Source of the DNA: Polycladidibacter stylochi
GTDB taxonomy: Bacteria > Pseudomonadota > Alphaproteobacteria > Rhizobiales > Stappiaceae
Direction of reading: 5' to 3'
Assembly (NCBI RefSeq): GCF_001562055.1
Contig: NZ_LLWE01000014.1
Coordinates: 186,001 to 250,000, forward strand
DNA length: 64,000 nucleotides
Below, piece after piece: positions 35,527 through 44,426 of the stretch (position 1 is the first letter of the stretch; every line of letters starts with the position of its first letter). A program made the position numbers and the translations under genes. The notes under the pieces are model-generated. The model saw only the letters and a program-made list of their open reading frames with translations. It was not told the origin of the DNA and did no database searches.

Positions 35527-36246
35527 ATGGAATCAGCTCTCTACGTTTCCCTCTCAGGCCAAGTAGCACTTGAGCGAAGACTTAATACAGTTGCGCGAAA
35601 TATTGCTAATATGAATACTGCGGGATATCGCGCAGATGAAGTTAAATTTGAAAGTTTAGTTACAAAGCCTGGGAAAGACCCAATCGCATTCGCATCTAGC
35701 GGAGAAACTTTCATTTCACGTCAGGCTGGCGCAATTGAAAAGACAGGCAATGCCTTGGATGTTGCTGTGAATGGCGAAGGATGGCTGGCGATGCAAACCG
35801 GAAATGGTGTTGCATATACACGCGATGGGCGCATGAGCATTGGCGTGGACGGCGTTTTGCGCACCGTAAACGGTAATCCTATACTTGATGCGGGCGGCGC
35901 GCAAATTGCGCTTGACCCACTAGGTGGCTCTCCAAGCATTTCACGCGATGGCACCATTACTCAAGGCAATCGCCGCGCTGGGGTTCTCGGTCTTTTCAGT
36001 ATCGATCAAGATGCCAAGCTGAGTCGTGTCGGCAACTCTGGCGTTGTTCCGAACAAACCCGCGAAAGCTATTTTAGATTTTTCAGAAAATAGTTTTGAGC
36101 AGGGCTACGTTGAAGGTGCCAACGTCAACCCAATGCTCGAAATGACAAAGCTTATTGAAATTACACGGACTTTTGAGAGTACTAACTCTGCTATGCGTGA
36201 AGCCGAGAACATGCGCCAACGTGCCCTGAGAGAGATGGGAGCTTAG
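35527..36246 (+). CDS. flgF: Proximal rod protein FlgF
   Basis: FlgF is a rod protein. The 239-aa product starts MESALYVSLSGQVALERRL, with the rod motif RNIANMNTAGYRADE (residues 24-38). The C-terminus has VNPMLEMTKLIEITRTFEST. It lies between the DUF1217 gene and an unknown gene, with 2- and 1-bp gaps. Confidence 0.93.
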   Translation: MESALYVSLSGQVALERRLNTVARNIANMNTAGYRADEVKFESLVTKPGKDPIAFASSGETFISRQAGAIEKTGNALDVAVNGEGWLAMQTGNGVAYTRDGRMSIGVDGVLRTVNGNPILDAGGAQIALDPLGGSPSISRDGTITQGNRRAGVLGLFSIDQDAKLSRVGNSGVVPNKPAKAILDFSENSFEQGYVEGANVNPMLEMTKLIEITRTFESTNSAMREAENMRQRALREMGA

Positions 36247-36247
36247 C

Positions 36248-37075
36248 ATGTCCGTTGAAGCGGTTTCAAACAACAAGCCTCAGTTTGAGGAGACTATGTC
36301 TCCCACTTTGAATGAACTTCATCGCCGAACAGCTTTGAAAGCACAAGGTATTGAACAGACAAAGGATGTACCTGAATTCACACTAGGGGAATTCATTGAT
36401 ATTATTAACCCGCTTCAACACATTCCAGGCATTAATACTCTTTATCGCAATATTACCGGCGATGAAGCGTCTGTGCGCTCCAGAGTATTAGGCAGCTCAA
36501 TCTACGGCATTGCAATAGCAGGTCCTGTCGGTATGGCCGGCCTTTTAGCGGGTAATGTTGCTGAAATGGCCGCTACTGGCCAACTTGATGAAGCTATGGC
36601 GAAAGCGAATACAAATGAAGTCGCCATGAATACAGCCAGTAATGCCTTAATTGATGGTGCCGATGTTCATAATGCCTTAGCTTCTCGTCCAGATGTTAAA
36701 GAGCTAATAACTGGTGAGCAAGCTCGTACAAGAGAAGAGAATGCCCTTGATATCCTTGAGCAAAAGCTCAAAGTAAATGGGGCTAATAATTTTGACCATA
36801 ACAAACAAGCCCCTGTTTTTAATGAGAATATGGGAAGCTCTTCCGGGCCGCTTAATCTGACACCTGCCTATGATAACAATAGAGGCACTAACTTTCCTAT
36901 GGCGCCTCAACGAGGTTGGGACGGGTCAAGCCTTGATGAAACAAAAGATTCCTATCCAAGTGTAAACAGGCTCGCAAGCGATCCCCGCAATGCCATTCCA
37001 ACCAATATCCTTGAGCAAATGCAAAACATTCATTTGCAGAAGTCAGTAAGCCCAGATGAAAATGACGCCACTTGA
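36248..37075 (+). CDS. Unknown protein between flgF and fliI (275 aa)
   Basis: I cannot name this protein. The 275-aa product has a conserved-looking segment FIDIINPLQHIPGINTLYRN at about residues 49-68, then a Gly/Ala-rich hydrophobic stretch at about 83-110 (YGIAIAGPVGMAGLLAGNVA) that could be one membrane helix. A polar, disordered-looking C-terminal half follows. I recall similar NPLQHIP motifs in other alphaproteobacterial proteins, without known function. It starts one base after flgF and overlaps fliI by 20 bp, so it is coupled to the export ATPase gene. Confidence 0.8.
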   Translation: MSVEAVSNNKPQFEETMSPTLNELHRRTALKAQGIEQTKDVPEFTLGEFIDIINPLQHIPGINTLYRNITGDEASVRSRVLGSSIYGIAIAGPVGMAGLLAGNVAEMAATGQLDEAMAKANTNEVAMNTASNALIDGADVHNALASRPDVKELITGEQARTREENALDILEQKLKVNGANNFDHNKQAPVFNENMGSSSGPLNLTPAYDNNRGTNFPMAPQRGWDGSSLDETKDSYPSVNRLASDPRNAIPTNILEQMQNIHLQKSVSPDENDAT

Positions 37076-38378
37076 TCGATTAAAGTCGTTATCACGAACC
37101 ATTCCAGATGGCGGGTGGGATATTGGTATTAGCGGGCGCCTGAGCGAGGTCACTCCTACTTACTTTAAGGTGAGCGGGCTTTCTAATGGCGTAAAACTTG
37201 GCGACCAAGTGAGCTATATTCAAGGGGACCAAAAAGAGTTTGGCGAAGTCATTCGAGTTGACTCCGACAGCGTTATGGTAAAGCCATATACCACCAAAAC
37301 AGATTTAGGCCTAGGAACTGAAGTTTCGCGGCATGGTGCCCTTAAGCTCAAACCCGATCTAAGCTGGCGGGGGCGCGTAGTAAATGCACTTGGCCAACCC
37401 GCCGATAATTTAGGCCCCCTTTCTGCCGGGCCTGTAGATGTACCTTTTGACAGAGCACCACCAAGAGCTGTGGAGCGTGCTCGTGTTACCGAACCAGCCA
37501 TAACCGGTGTAAGGGCGATAGATATTTTTACACCTATTTGTCATGGACAACGCATCGGGATTTTTGCTGGCTCAGGTGTTGGTAAATCCACTTTGCTGTC
37601 CATGATAACCCGATCGAACTCATTTGATACCGTCGTAATCGGGCTTGTGGGTGAACGTGGCCGCGAAGTGCGCGAGTTTCTTGAAGATACTTTGGGGGAA
37701 CAGCTTAAAAAGTCTGTTGTCGTTGTCGCAACTGGTGATGAAAGCCCAATGATGCGCCGCCTTGCTCCTAAAACTGCAGTGTCAATTGCAGAAAGCTTCC
37801 GCGATCAGGGGCAGTCGGTATTATTGGTGTTAGATAGCGTTACCCGCTACGCACACGCTGCACGAGATGTCGCTCTTGCAGCCGGAGAGCCTGCCGTTTC
37901 AAGGGGGTATCCACCAAGCGTATTTACAGCGCTCCCAAGCCTCTTAGAGCGTACAGGGCCTGGCATTGAAGGCAGCGGCATGATTACAGCTGTCATTTCC
38001 GTCTTAGTTGATGGTGATGATCACAATGATCCAATTGCCGACAATATTCGTGGTCTTTTAGATGGCCATATTGTTCTTGATAGGGCAATCGCCGAAGAAG
38101 GGCGCTACCCTGCTGTTAATCTACTTTCTTCTGTATCACGGCTTTCTCAGCTTTGCTGGTCTGAGCAAGAGCAAGAACTGGTTATGAAACTTCGCGCTAT
38201 GGTAGCCAAGTTTGAAGATACAAAAGACTTGAGAATGATGGGTGGCTATAAAAGTGGTGCCGAGCCATTTTTAGACCAAGCAATCGAAGTGGTACCCAAG
38301 CTTTATGAAGCTCTGAAACAGCCACTTAACGCTCCTTCTTCAGTAAATGCCTTTAGCGAGTTGGCTCAACTTCTTTAG
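37056..38378 (+). CDS. fliI: Flagellar export ATPase FliI
   Basis: FliI is the ATPase that energises and unfolds export substrates. The 440-aa protein has the Walker A motif (GIFAGSGVGKSTLL, about residues 168-181), the Walker B region SVLLVLDSVTRYAHAARD, and the F1-beta-like signature PAVSRGYPPSVF. The start overlaps the 275-aa unknown gene; an ATG two codons later is also possible. A strong bidirectional terminator follows. Confidence 0.95.
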   Translation: MKMTPLDRLKSLSRTIPDGGWDIGISGRLSEVTPTYFKVSGLSNGVKLGDQVSYIQGDQKEFGEVIRVDSDSVMVKPYTTKTDLGLGTEVSRHGALKLKPDLSWRGRVVNALGQPADNLGPLSAGPVDVPFDRAPPRAVERARVTEPAITGVRAIDIFTPICHGQRIGIFAGSGVGKSTLLSMITRSNSFDTVVIGLVGERGREVREFLEDTLGEQLKKSVVVVATGDESPMMRRLAPKTAVSIAESFRDQGQSVLLVLDSVTRYAHAARDVALAAGEPAVSRGYPPSVFTALPSLLERTGPGIEGSGMITAVISVLVDGDDHNDPIADNIRGLLDGHIVLDRAIAEEGRYPAVNLLSSVSRLSQLCWSEQEQELVMKLRAMVAKFEDTKDLRMMGGYKSGAEPFLDQAIEVVPKLYEALKQPLNAPSSVNAFSELAQLL

Positions 38379-38514
38379 CTAACTACTGATTTGGAAGCCT
38401 GCCTCATGTTGTGTCGGGCTCCTATTTTTCAAATAGTAGTTTTTTGATTAAGTGAAAGCATAGGTAATTTGAAAATAGAGCTCTGCTCTCAAAAACTATT
38501 ACAGTCTTATAAAC

Positions 38515-38546
38515 GACAAAACCCCGCTTCTACGCGGGGTTTTGTC
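38515..38546. terminator. Bidirectional terminator between fliI and rem
   Basis: A 13-bp perfect stem, GACAAAACCCCGC (38515-38527) with its complement (38534-38546) around a 6-base loop, gives T runs on both strands between two convergent genes. Confidence 0.92.
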
Positions 38547-38561
38547 TGTTGAGCTAGTCAA

Positions 38562-39236
38562 TTACACAGTATTAATAATATAACCAAGATATCTTTTTGA
38601 ATCTATAGGATCATAACCCATGTTGTTTCTTAGTTTTTTGCGGAGCTTTGAAATATGACTTTCGATAACATTTTCATCAACATCACTTTCAAAAATTCCG
38701 TAAACGTAATTGTAAATCTGTGTTTTCGTTAGTCGACGTCCATTATTTTGCGCTAAGTATTCAAGGATGCGACGTTCACGTCTTGGCAGAGGTAAAACGC
38801 TTCCTGCAATTTCAGGATCTCTTCCATCAAAATAAACCGTTAAATCACCAAGATCAACTTGAGCAGATTGCTTAACAGTACGTCGTTTAATCGCATTCAC
38901 GCGTGCAAGAATTTCTTGCGGATGTATTGGTTTTCTTACAACGTCATCAACGCCTGCTGCAAAAAGCTTTAGTGTTTGATCCAATGCCTGTGTGTTGTTC
39001 ATCACAATCACAGGTTTTTGTGCGCATCGCCTTCTGATAATTGGCGGAAGCATTTCCCTGTCACTACAATCACCTAATAAAATAGCTTCGATTGCATCGA
39101 AGTCAGAGTCTGGCGCAGTATCGAGCCAGTCACGAAAGTCTTCAGGTGTGAAGCCACTTGTTGAAATGCCTTCGCGACTAAAACCAGATGCATAGCCCTC
39201 AGTCACTAGCTCCTGCTCATCTACAATAAGAAACAT
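38562..39236 (-). CDS. rem: Rem-type OmpR-family flagellar transcription regulator
   Basis: In rhizobia Rem activates flagellar genes during exponential growth. The 224-aa protein has an N-terminal receiver-like domain (1-115) and a C-terminal OmpR/PhoB winged helix (PRRERRILEYLAQNNGRRLT, then DENVIESHISKLRKKL). The receiver is degenerate: the acidic pocket is DE at residues 6-7, the expected phospho-Asp region reads AILLGDC, an Asn replaces the usual Ser/Thr near residue 80, and Lys102 is kept. No kinase gene is adjacent. Its place beside the flagellar cluster supports the name. Confidence 0.85.
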   Translation of the reverse strand: MFLIVDEQELVTEGYASGFSREGISTSGFTPEDFRDWLDTAPDSDFDAIEAILLGDCSDREMLPPIIRRRCAQKPVIVMNNTQALDQTLKLFAAGVDDVVRKPIHPQEILARVNAIKRRTVKQSAQVDLGDLTVYFDGRDPEIAGSVLPLPRRERRILEYLAQNNGRRLTKTQIYNYVYGIFESDVDENVIESHISKLRKKLRNNMGYDPIDSKRYLGYIINTV

Positions 39237-39911
39237 TACCCTAAACCTAAAATAATCCCCACAACTGCTATTGAATTAATCTAATGAATTGGCCGATGTC
39301 AATTTATGTTTTAAACATTTTTCAACTTACGTTACGTTTGTTTTTGCAGGCTTTTTCTTATTTTGTTAGTCTTCTTTTATAATTAATTACATAAATTTTT
39401 ACATTATTTTTCATTAAGAATATTTACATTGTAAACGCTACGTTTTTTTAGTTGCAATTTTAACAGTAAGGTTGGATCTTGTAAAAATTTGTAAGCCATA
39501 AGTGGTCATTGATTAAAAGATATATGAAAATAGTAGAGTTAATTTTATTTTGTTTTATCGAATAAGATTGTTCGCTGATCTTAAATTTTGTTAATAACTT
39601 AATCACATCTACTGCAATTATTCCATTGATTCTATCTGAGAGGAATTATTCCAAGTTTATGCTAGTATCAATTAGCAGTTCTCTAATTAAGTTCTTAGAG
39701 GCGTTTATTGTAAATAACACTTACAAGTAAGTTACAGGAAACAGGTCTTGTTATTCTTCAAAAGTGTGCCGCAACATTAAAATTATAAATAATTATTTAC
39801 CAAAAATACATAAACTGGTGGCTTAACCCATATTAAAACATTTATCTATTATATAAAGATATAGCAAGGTGGAGTATTGTCACCACCTTGCAAAGACTTA
39901 GTTATATTAAC
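39237..39911. other. AT-rich intergenic region upstream of rem
   Basis: About 675 bp without a credible gene. It carries a weak Rem-like box on the minus strand (ACAAA-CGTAAC-GTAAG, 39341-39326), about 90 bp upstream of rem, suggesting autoregulation. The rest is very AT-rich with long T and A runs. A 9-bp stem GCAAGGTGG/CCACCTTGC (39864-39891) probably ends the next gene's transcript. Confidence 0.4.
39864..39891 (-). terminator. Hairpin downstream of the esterase-like gene
   Basis: A 9-bp stem (39864-39872 with 39883-39891) lies 20 bp after the stop. Only a TATAT tail follows on the minus strand, so it is a weak terminator. Confidence 0.5.
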
Positions 39912-42116
39912 TTATCTTATTTGAAGCTTTAAAAGGGTTGTCTCGCCATTTGCATCATCAACTCCATCATTGTCTGTTAGGACAATAATCTCGTTGTTTT
40001 GAAGTGCTAAGCCTTCTACCTTATCAGGCACCCAGCCATTGCTAAGAGTAAGTAAGGGCAATAAATCTCTAACCTGCTGCTTTTTCAATATCGGATATGT
40101 TTCGCCGTACTTAACCGGCTTAACACCATCCAATGAAACCTTAGTGATCTGTTTTATTGCCGCGTTTTGACCGCCCTGATTATCGCGCTCGATAAACAAG
40201 AGATCATTATCTTCTGTTGTCGTTACTTCAGAGAGACCAACCCAGCCGCCAGATTTGCTTTTTGGTGTATCGAGCGGATAATGGGCGAAACTCCAAGATT
40301 GTGTTTCCGGATTGTAAAAGATGACCTTGCTCAATCCTTTAGGGTCATCATTCCACTCGCGTTGAACAGCCATGACAACATTGATTTTACCATCTACTAT
40401 GGCCTCTGTTACACCTTCTAGTGAAAACCTTTTGGCTTGTTCCACCAGCTTTGCAGGCAATTCAATTTCTTCAATGACCCGACCTGTTTCATCAGCCGCA
40501 ATAAGAAGATGTTTTAGACCTTTCTTAGGATGCCCTTCAGAGACCAACCAAAAACCGCCCATTGACCTAATTGCAATCCCTTCCAGGTCATATTTTTTTT
40601 GTTGCCCGTCATATAATGAAACATAAGAAGTTATTTGAGCAGGATTTTGGGCTACATCCATTTTGTAGATACGCGCTTGATCGTAAAAACTATCATTTAC
40701 CGCATATAGTTGATTTGGATTTTGCTTATCAGCTGCCAAACCCGACATAGCTCCCCAGCCAATAGGTGCTCCAGTTTCTGGGTCTTGTTGCGATACCACT
40801 TGCGGATAAAAACGCTTCTTGGCACCATATTTATAGACACTCAAATGAGAGCGAACCTTTTCTTCAATATCATCGACTTCATTTGCAACAATAAATAGAC
40901 CACGTTTTGGAAGAGCGAGTAAACCCTCCGGGCCAATGTGAGTTGGCAAAACCTGCAAGAATTCAGGCTTACCACCTGTATCGCGATAGATCGCCACAAA
41001 ATTACCGCGCTCGGAGTTTACGAAAATTAGTGTATCTGCGCCAAACTTTGCGGTTGTTACACCTTCAGGCTCACTCCCCTTTTTATGGGCGCGCTTTGCC
41101 GGATAATGACCTATCGACATGGCAAGGTGCTCGATTTGCTCTTTGCTGTCGAATAGAACCTTACCTTGCTTATTCCAAATGGTAAATCCACGGGATCCAC
41201 CTTCGTAGTCGCCTTCATTGGCTGTTACGAAGCGATTTTCATCCAACCAAGCAACAGCGTCCGGTTCGCGGCGCACATCCTCCAAATTCCCTGAAGCATC
41301 GCTCATACGGGCTTTTTTCACCGGAATGCTCTTCAAAGATACGGTACCTGCAGAAAAGTGCTCTGTGATTTTTGATGTCTCTAAATCAACAATAGCAATA
41401 TGATTATTTTCCTGCAGTGTAACAACAACCTCGTTGCTGTCGTTAATAGAAACAAATTCAGGCTCCGGGTCTGAACCGCCAATGGTTGCCAAACCCTGCA
41501 TATCTACGATTGTGGCATTGTCACAGTTTTGCGGAACACCACTTTTATCCAGCTTGAATATTGCCAAGTGGCCTGCCGGTGCTTGCGGGAGGACACCATC
41601 GTTCAAGTCTTCATCGCGTTCATTTTCAACCGCCACCGTAAGAAAGCGACCATCCTTTGAAATTGCAAGAGAATCCGGCTGTCCTTTGACATCGCATTTA
41701 GCTGTAATTTGGTATTTTTCTTGATTTATTACGGCAACATAGCCCGAAGGCGCAATAAAGCTGGGTGAGGTATTAACACCGGCCAACGCCACTTCACTGG
41801 CCATAACAACAGAAGTGGGCTCTCCACCAACAGCGACACGCGCCTGCACTTTTAACCCACTTGGATTTTCAGCATTAAGGAAAACAATTTCTTCTCTAGC
41901 ACCATCTGTAAATGCCAATGTCTTTTCATCGTCACTGGCAGCTATGATTTCAGCAAGGGTGTTTGTTTGCTTTGAAACCCCTTCTGGCAGACTTTGGTAA
42001 ACCGGATAAGTGGCTACGCGGGTAAAAAAATTGGTCGGGGCAGAGAATGCATTAGTACTGCTGAGCGCTGCACCAAGTGATACTGTAAAGCACAAAGCAT
42101 TTTTGAAAGATCTCAT
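39912..42116 (-). CDS. Secreted esterase-like/phytase-family beta-propeller protein
   Basis: Probably a periplasmic or secreted phosphate-scavenging hydrolase. The 734-aa product has a signal peptide (cleavage near AFSAP, residue 27) and an N-terminal propeller with repeated IA...D blades. A C-terminal half of the esterase-like activity of phytase family type follows (KYDLEGIAIRSMGGFWLVSE, RFSLEGVTEAIVDGKINVVM). The ATG at 42116 has GAGG five bases upstream; a GTG at 42122 overlaps that site. A three-repeat PHO box lies 58 bp upstream, so phosphate control is likely. The exact substrate is unknown. Confidence 0.85.
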   Translation of the reverse strand: MRSFKNALCFTVSLGAALSSTNAFSAPTNFFTRVATYPVYQSLPEGVSKQTNTLAEIIAASDDEKTLAFTDGAREEIVFLNAENPSGLKVQARVAVGGEPTSVVMASEVALAGVNTSPSFIAPSGYVAVINQEKYQITAKCDVKGQPDSLAISKDGRFLTVAVENERDEDLNDGVLPQAPAGHLAIFKLDKSGVPQNCDNATIVDMQGLATIGGSDPEPEFVSINDSNEVVVTLQENNHIAIVDLETSKITEHFSAGTVSLKSIPVKKARMSDASGNLEDVRREPDAVAWLDENRFVTANEGDYEGGSRGFTIWNKQGKVLFDSKEQIEHLAMSIGHYPAKRAHKKGSEPEGVTTAKFGADTLIFVNSERGNFVAIYRDTGGKPEFLQVLPTHIGPEGLLALPKRGLFIVANEVDDIEEKVRSHLSVYKYGAKKRFYPQVVSQQDPETGAPIGWGAMSGLAADKQNPNQLYAVNDSFYDQARIYKMDVAQNPAQITSYVSLYDGQQKKYDLEGIAIRSMGGFWLVSEGHPKKGLKHLLIAADETGRVIEEIELPAKLVEQAKRFSLEGVTEAIVDGKINVVMAVQREWNDDPKGLSKVIFYNPETQSWSFAHYPLDTPKSKSGGWVGLSEVTTTEDNDLLFIERDNQGGQNAAIKQITKVSLDGVKPVKYGETYPILKKQQVRDLLPLLTLSNGWVPDKVEGLALQNNEIIVLTDNDGVDDANGETTLLKLQIR

Positions 42117-42173
42117 GATCACCTCTTCTGATCGAATACAGCGACGTGATTACATGGACCGGTTATAGCAATC

Positions 42174-42202
42174 ATGACAGTTTCATAACTGCTTGGTGAC
42201 AG
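42174..42202 (-). promoter_or_regulatory. PHO box (PhoB binding site), three repeats
   Basis: On the minus strand the site reads CTGTCAC-CAAG-CAGTTAT, then GAAA-CTGTCAT. These are three 7-bp repeats with 4-bp spacers (11-bp period). The outer two match the PhoB half-site CTGTCAT almost exactly. It points to the esterase-like gene. Confidence 0.8.
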
Positions 42203-42503
42203 TTTGATTGAAGTTGTTTTGCTTAATGACGTAGGACTTTAAATGTCAATTTTATAAAGGGCACTGAGTTAACTGGCAAACCACATAGCCCAATGAAACT
42301 GATAGAATAGCTCTTTATAGTCTTTTCCCTAACCTAGAATGATCTTGTTATTTTTCAAGACGTGGATATTGTGTCAGCAAGTTCGTGCATGCCTTGAACA
42401 TGCCCATATTACTTGCCAAAAAGCTAGCCGCCAAGAGAGAACGCTTTTTAGCAAACTAATATTTGAATTTTAGTTATGGCAGAAGCAATAACAGGATAAA
42501 CCT
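42203..42503. other. Intergenic region before the UDP-glucose dehydrogenase gene
   Basis: It holds no reading frame of note. The two flanking genes are divergent, so promoters for both must lie here and in the PHO-box segment. I see no clear sigma-70 pair. Confidence 0.3.
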
Positions 42504-43823
42504 ATGATTATTACAGTAATTGGCAGCGGTTATGTGGGCCTCGTTTCTGGTGCATGTTTTGCCGATTTTGGGCACCAAGTGATTTGCGTTGATAAAGCAG
42601 AAGATAAAATAGCCAAGTTGAATAACGGCGTTATTCCTATTTTTGAGCCCGGCCTTGAGGACTTGGTGGCAAACAACACAAGTGCTGGAAGGCTGAGCTT
42701 TACAACTGACCTTGCCAGCTCTGTTGCGCTAGCTGACGTTGTGTTTATTGCTGTTGGCACACCCTCGCGGCGCGGCGATGGCCATGCGGACTTAAGCTAT
42801 GTTTATGAGGCCTCTAAAGAAATTGCGGCTGCATTGCAGGGCTATACTGTTGTTGTAACCAAATCGACCGTACCAGTTGGCACTGGCGATGAAGTGGCGC
42901 GTATCATTCGTGAAACCAACAAAAGCGCTGACTTTGATGTGGTTTCCAACCCCGAGTTTTTAAGGGAAGGCGCTGCCATTGATGACTTCAAGCGCCCAGA
43001 CCGCATTGTTGTGGGCACGGAAAGCAAGCGCGCACAAGAGGTTATGACTGAAGTCTATCGGCCACTCTATTTAAACCAATCACCTATTGTGTTTACTGCC
43101 AGACGGACATCGGAGCTCATTAAGTATGCTGCCAATGCATTTTTGGCGATGAAAATTACTTTTATCAATGAACTGGCGGATTTAAGCGAGGCCGTTGGCG
43201 CGAACGTACAAGATGTGGCGCGGGGAATTGGCCTTGATAACCGTATTGGCAGCAAGTTTTTGCATGCTGGCCCCGGTTATGGCGGCTCATGCTTTCCCAA
43301 AGATACTTTGGCATTGGTGAAAACTGCCCAAGATTATTCTTCGCCCATACGCCTGATAGAAGCGACATGTGCTGTGAACGATCAGCGGAAACGCTCCATG
43401 GCGAAGAAGGTCATTGATAGCCTTAACGGAGATGTACGCGGTAAGAAAATTGCTATTTTGGGACTGACTTTCAAACCCAATACGGATGATATGCGCGACA
43501 GCCCTGCCCTTTCGATTGTTCAGGCTTTGCAAGATGTTGGCGCGGATATTCATGCTTTTGACCCCGAAGGTATGCCGAGCGCCGCTACACTTATGGATAA
43601 TGTTCATTTTGGTGATGATGCCTATTCTATTGCTGAAGGTGCCCATGCCTTGGTGATTGTTACCGAGTGGAATGCCTTCCGCGCACTGGATTTTTCGCGT
43701 TTGAAGCAAACAATGGCGCAACCTGTACTGGTGGATTTGCGCAATATTTACCGTCGGGAAGAGCTGGAAAAACATGGGTTTAGTTACAAATGTGTTGGAA
43801 GGCCGGAGCAAGAGATTAGCTAG
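42504..43823 (+). CDS. UDP-glucose 6-dehydrogenase
   Basis: Oxidises UDP-glucose to UDP-glucuronate with NAD, for exopolysaccharide or lipopolysaccharide sugars. The 439-aa protein starts with the Rossmann motif ITVIGSGYVGLVSGACFADF. Further family motifs are VVTKSTVPVGTGDE, SNPEFLREGAAIDDF and GPGYGGSCFPKDT, with the catalytic Cys at about residue 263. The C-terminal block is GLTFKPNTDDMRDSPALSI. It is a single-gene unit closed by a terminator. Confidence 0.96.
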   Translation: MIITVIGSGYVGLVSGACFADFGHQVICVDKAEDKIAKLNNGVIPIFEPGLEDLVANNTSAGRLSFTTDLASSVALADVVFIAVGTPSRRGDGHADLSYVYEASKEIAAALQGYTVVVTKSTVPVGTGDEVARIIRETNKSADFDVVSNPEFLREGAAIDDFKRPDRIVVGTESKRAQEVMTEVYRPLYLNQSPIVFTARRTSELIKYAANAFLAMKITFINELADLSEAVGANVQDVARGIGLDNRIGSKFLHAGPGYGGSCFPKDTLALVKTAQDYSSPIRLIEATCAVNDQRKRSMAKKVIDSLNGDVRGKKIAILGLTFKPNTDDMRDSPALSIVQALQDVGADIHAFDPEGMPSAATLMDNVHFGDDAYSIAEGAHALVIVTEWNAFRALDFSRLKQTMAQPVLVDLRNIYRREELEKHGFSYKCVGRPEQEIS

Positions 43824-43830
43824 GATAGCA

Positions 43831-43859
43831 GGTCAGTACTTTTTGTACTGGCCTTTTTT
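43831..43859 (+). terminator. Terminator after UDP-glucose dehydrogenase
   Basis: GGTCAGTAC (43831-43839) pairs with GTACTGGCC (43845-43853), 9 bp with one wobble, followed by TTTTTT. Confidence 0.88.
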
Positions 43860-43873
43860 ACCGGGAGTTTAAT

Positions 43874-44419
43874 ATGTTGGATTTGCTTGAAAAGGAATAT
43901 GTTAGTGCCCCTAGGCTAGAAACCGAGCGGTTGATTTTACGGGCGCATACAAAAGACGATTACTTGGCTATACACGAAATGTGGAGCGAAGAAGCCGTTT
44001 ATAAATACATAAGCGGTACGCCCCCTACAATGACCGAGAGTTGGCTGCGGTTGCTGCGTTATTCCGGCCATTGGCAGCTTATGGGTTTTGGTGGTTTTGC
44101 CGTTGAGCTGCGCGAAAACGGGCGCTACATTGGCGAGGTTGGCGTTTCTACCTACAAACGCAATATGGGTGGGGATTTTGACCAATTGCCTGAGGCGGGC
44201 TGGATACTCCACCCCGATTACCACGGAAATGGCTATGCCTTCGAGGCAATGAGTGCCGTTCTGGATTTTGCAGCATCAAAGCTAGGGTTTTCCAAGAGTG
44301 TTTGTATGGTGGATGATGACAATGCCGCATCCAACCGGCTGGCGAACCGCTTGGGCTATGTGGCCTATAAGCAGGCCACATACAAAGACACGCCCGTAAC
44401 ATTGTATATGCGAACGTAA
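43874..44419 (+). CDS. GNAT-family N-acetyltransferase (RimJ/RimL-like)
   Basis: Predicted acetyl-CoA-dependent acetyltransferase of unknown substrate. The 181-aa protein has the RimJ/RimL-type start PRLETERLILRAHTKDDYLA, a central GRYIGEVGVS strand and the acetyl-CoA loop region GWILHPDYHGNGYAFEAM. It ends NRLANRLGYVAYKQA. The ATG has GGGAG six bases upstream. It lies between the dehydrogenase terminator and the convergent DUF971 gene. Confidence 0.88.
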   Translation: MLDLLEKEYVSAPRLETERLILRAHTKDDYLAIHEMWSEEAVYKYISGTPPTMTESWLRLLRYSGHWQLMGFGGFAVELRENGRYIGEVGVSTYKRNMGGDFDQLPEAGWILHPDYHGNGYAFEAMSAVLDFAASKLGFSKSVCMVDDDNAASNRLANRLGYVAYKQATYKDTPVTLYMRT

Positions 44420-44426
44420 TGAAAGC

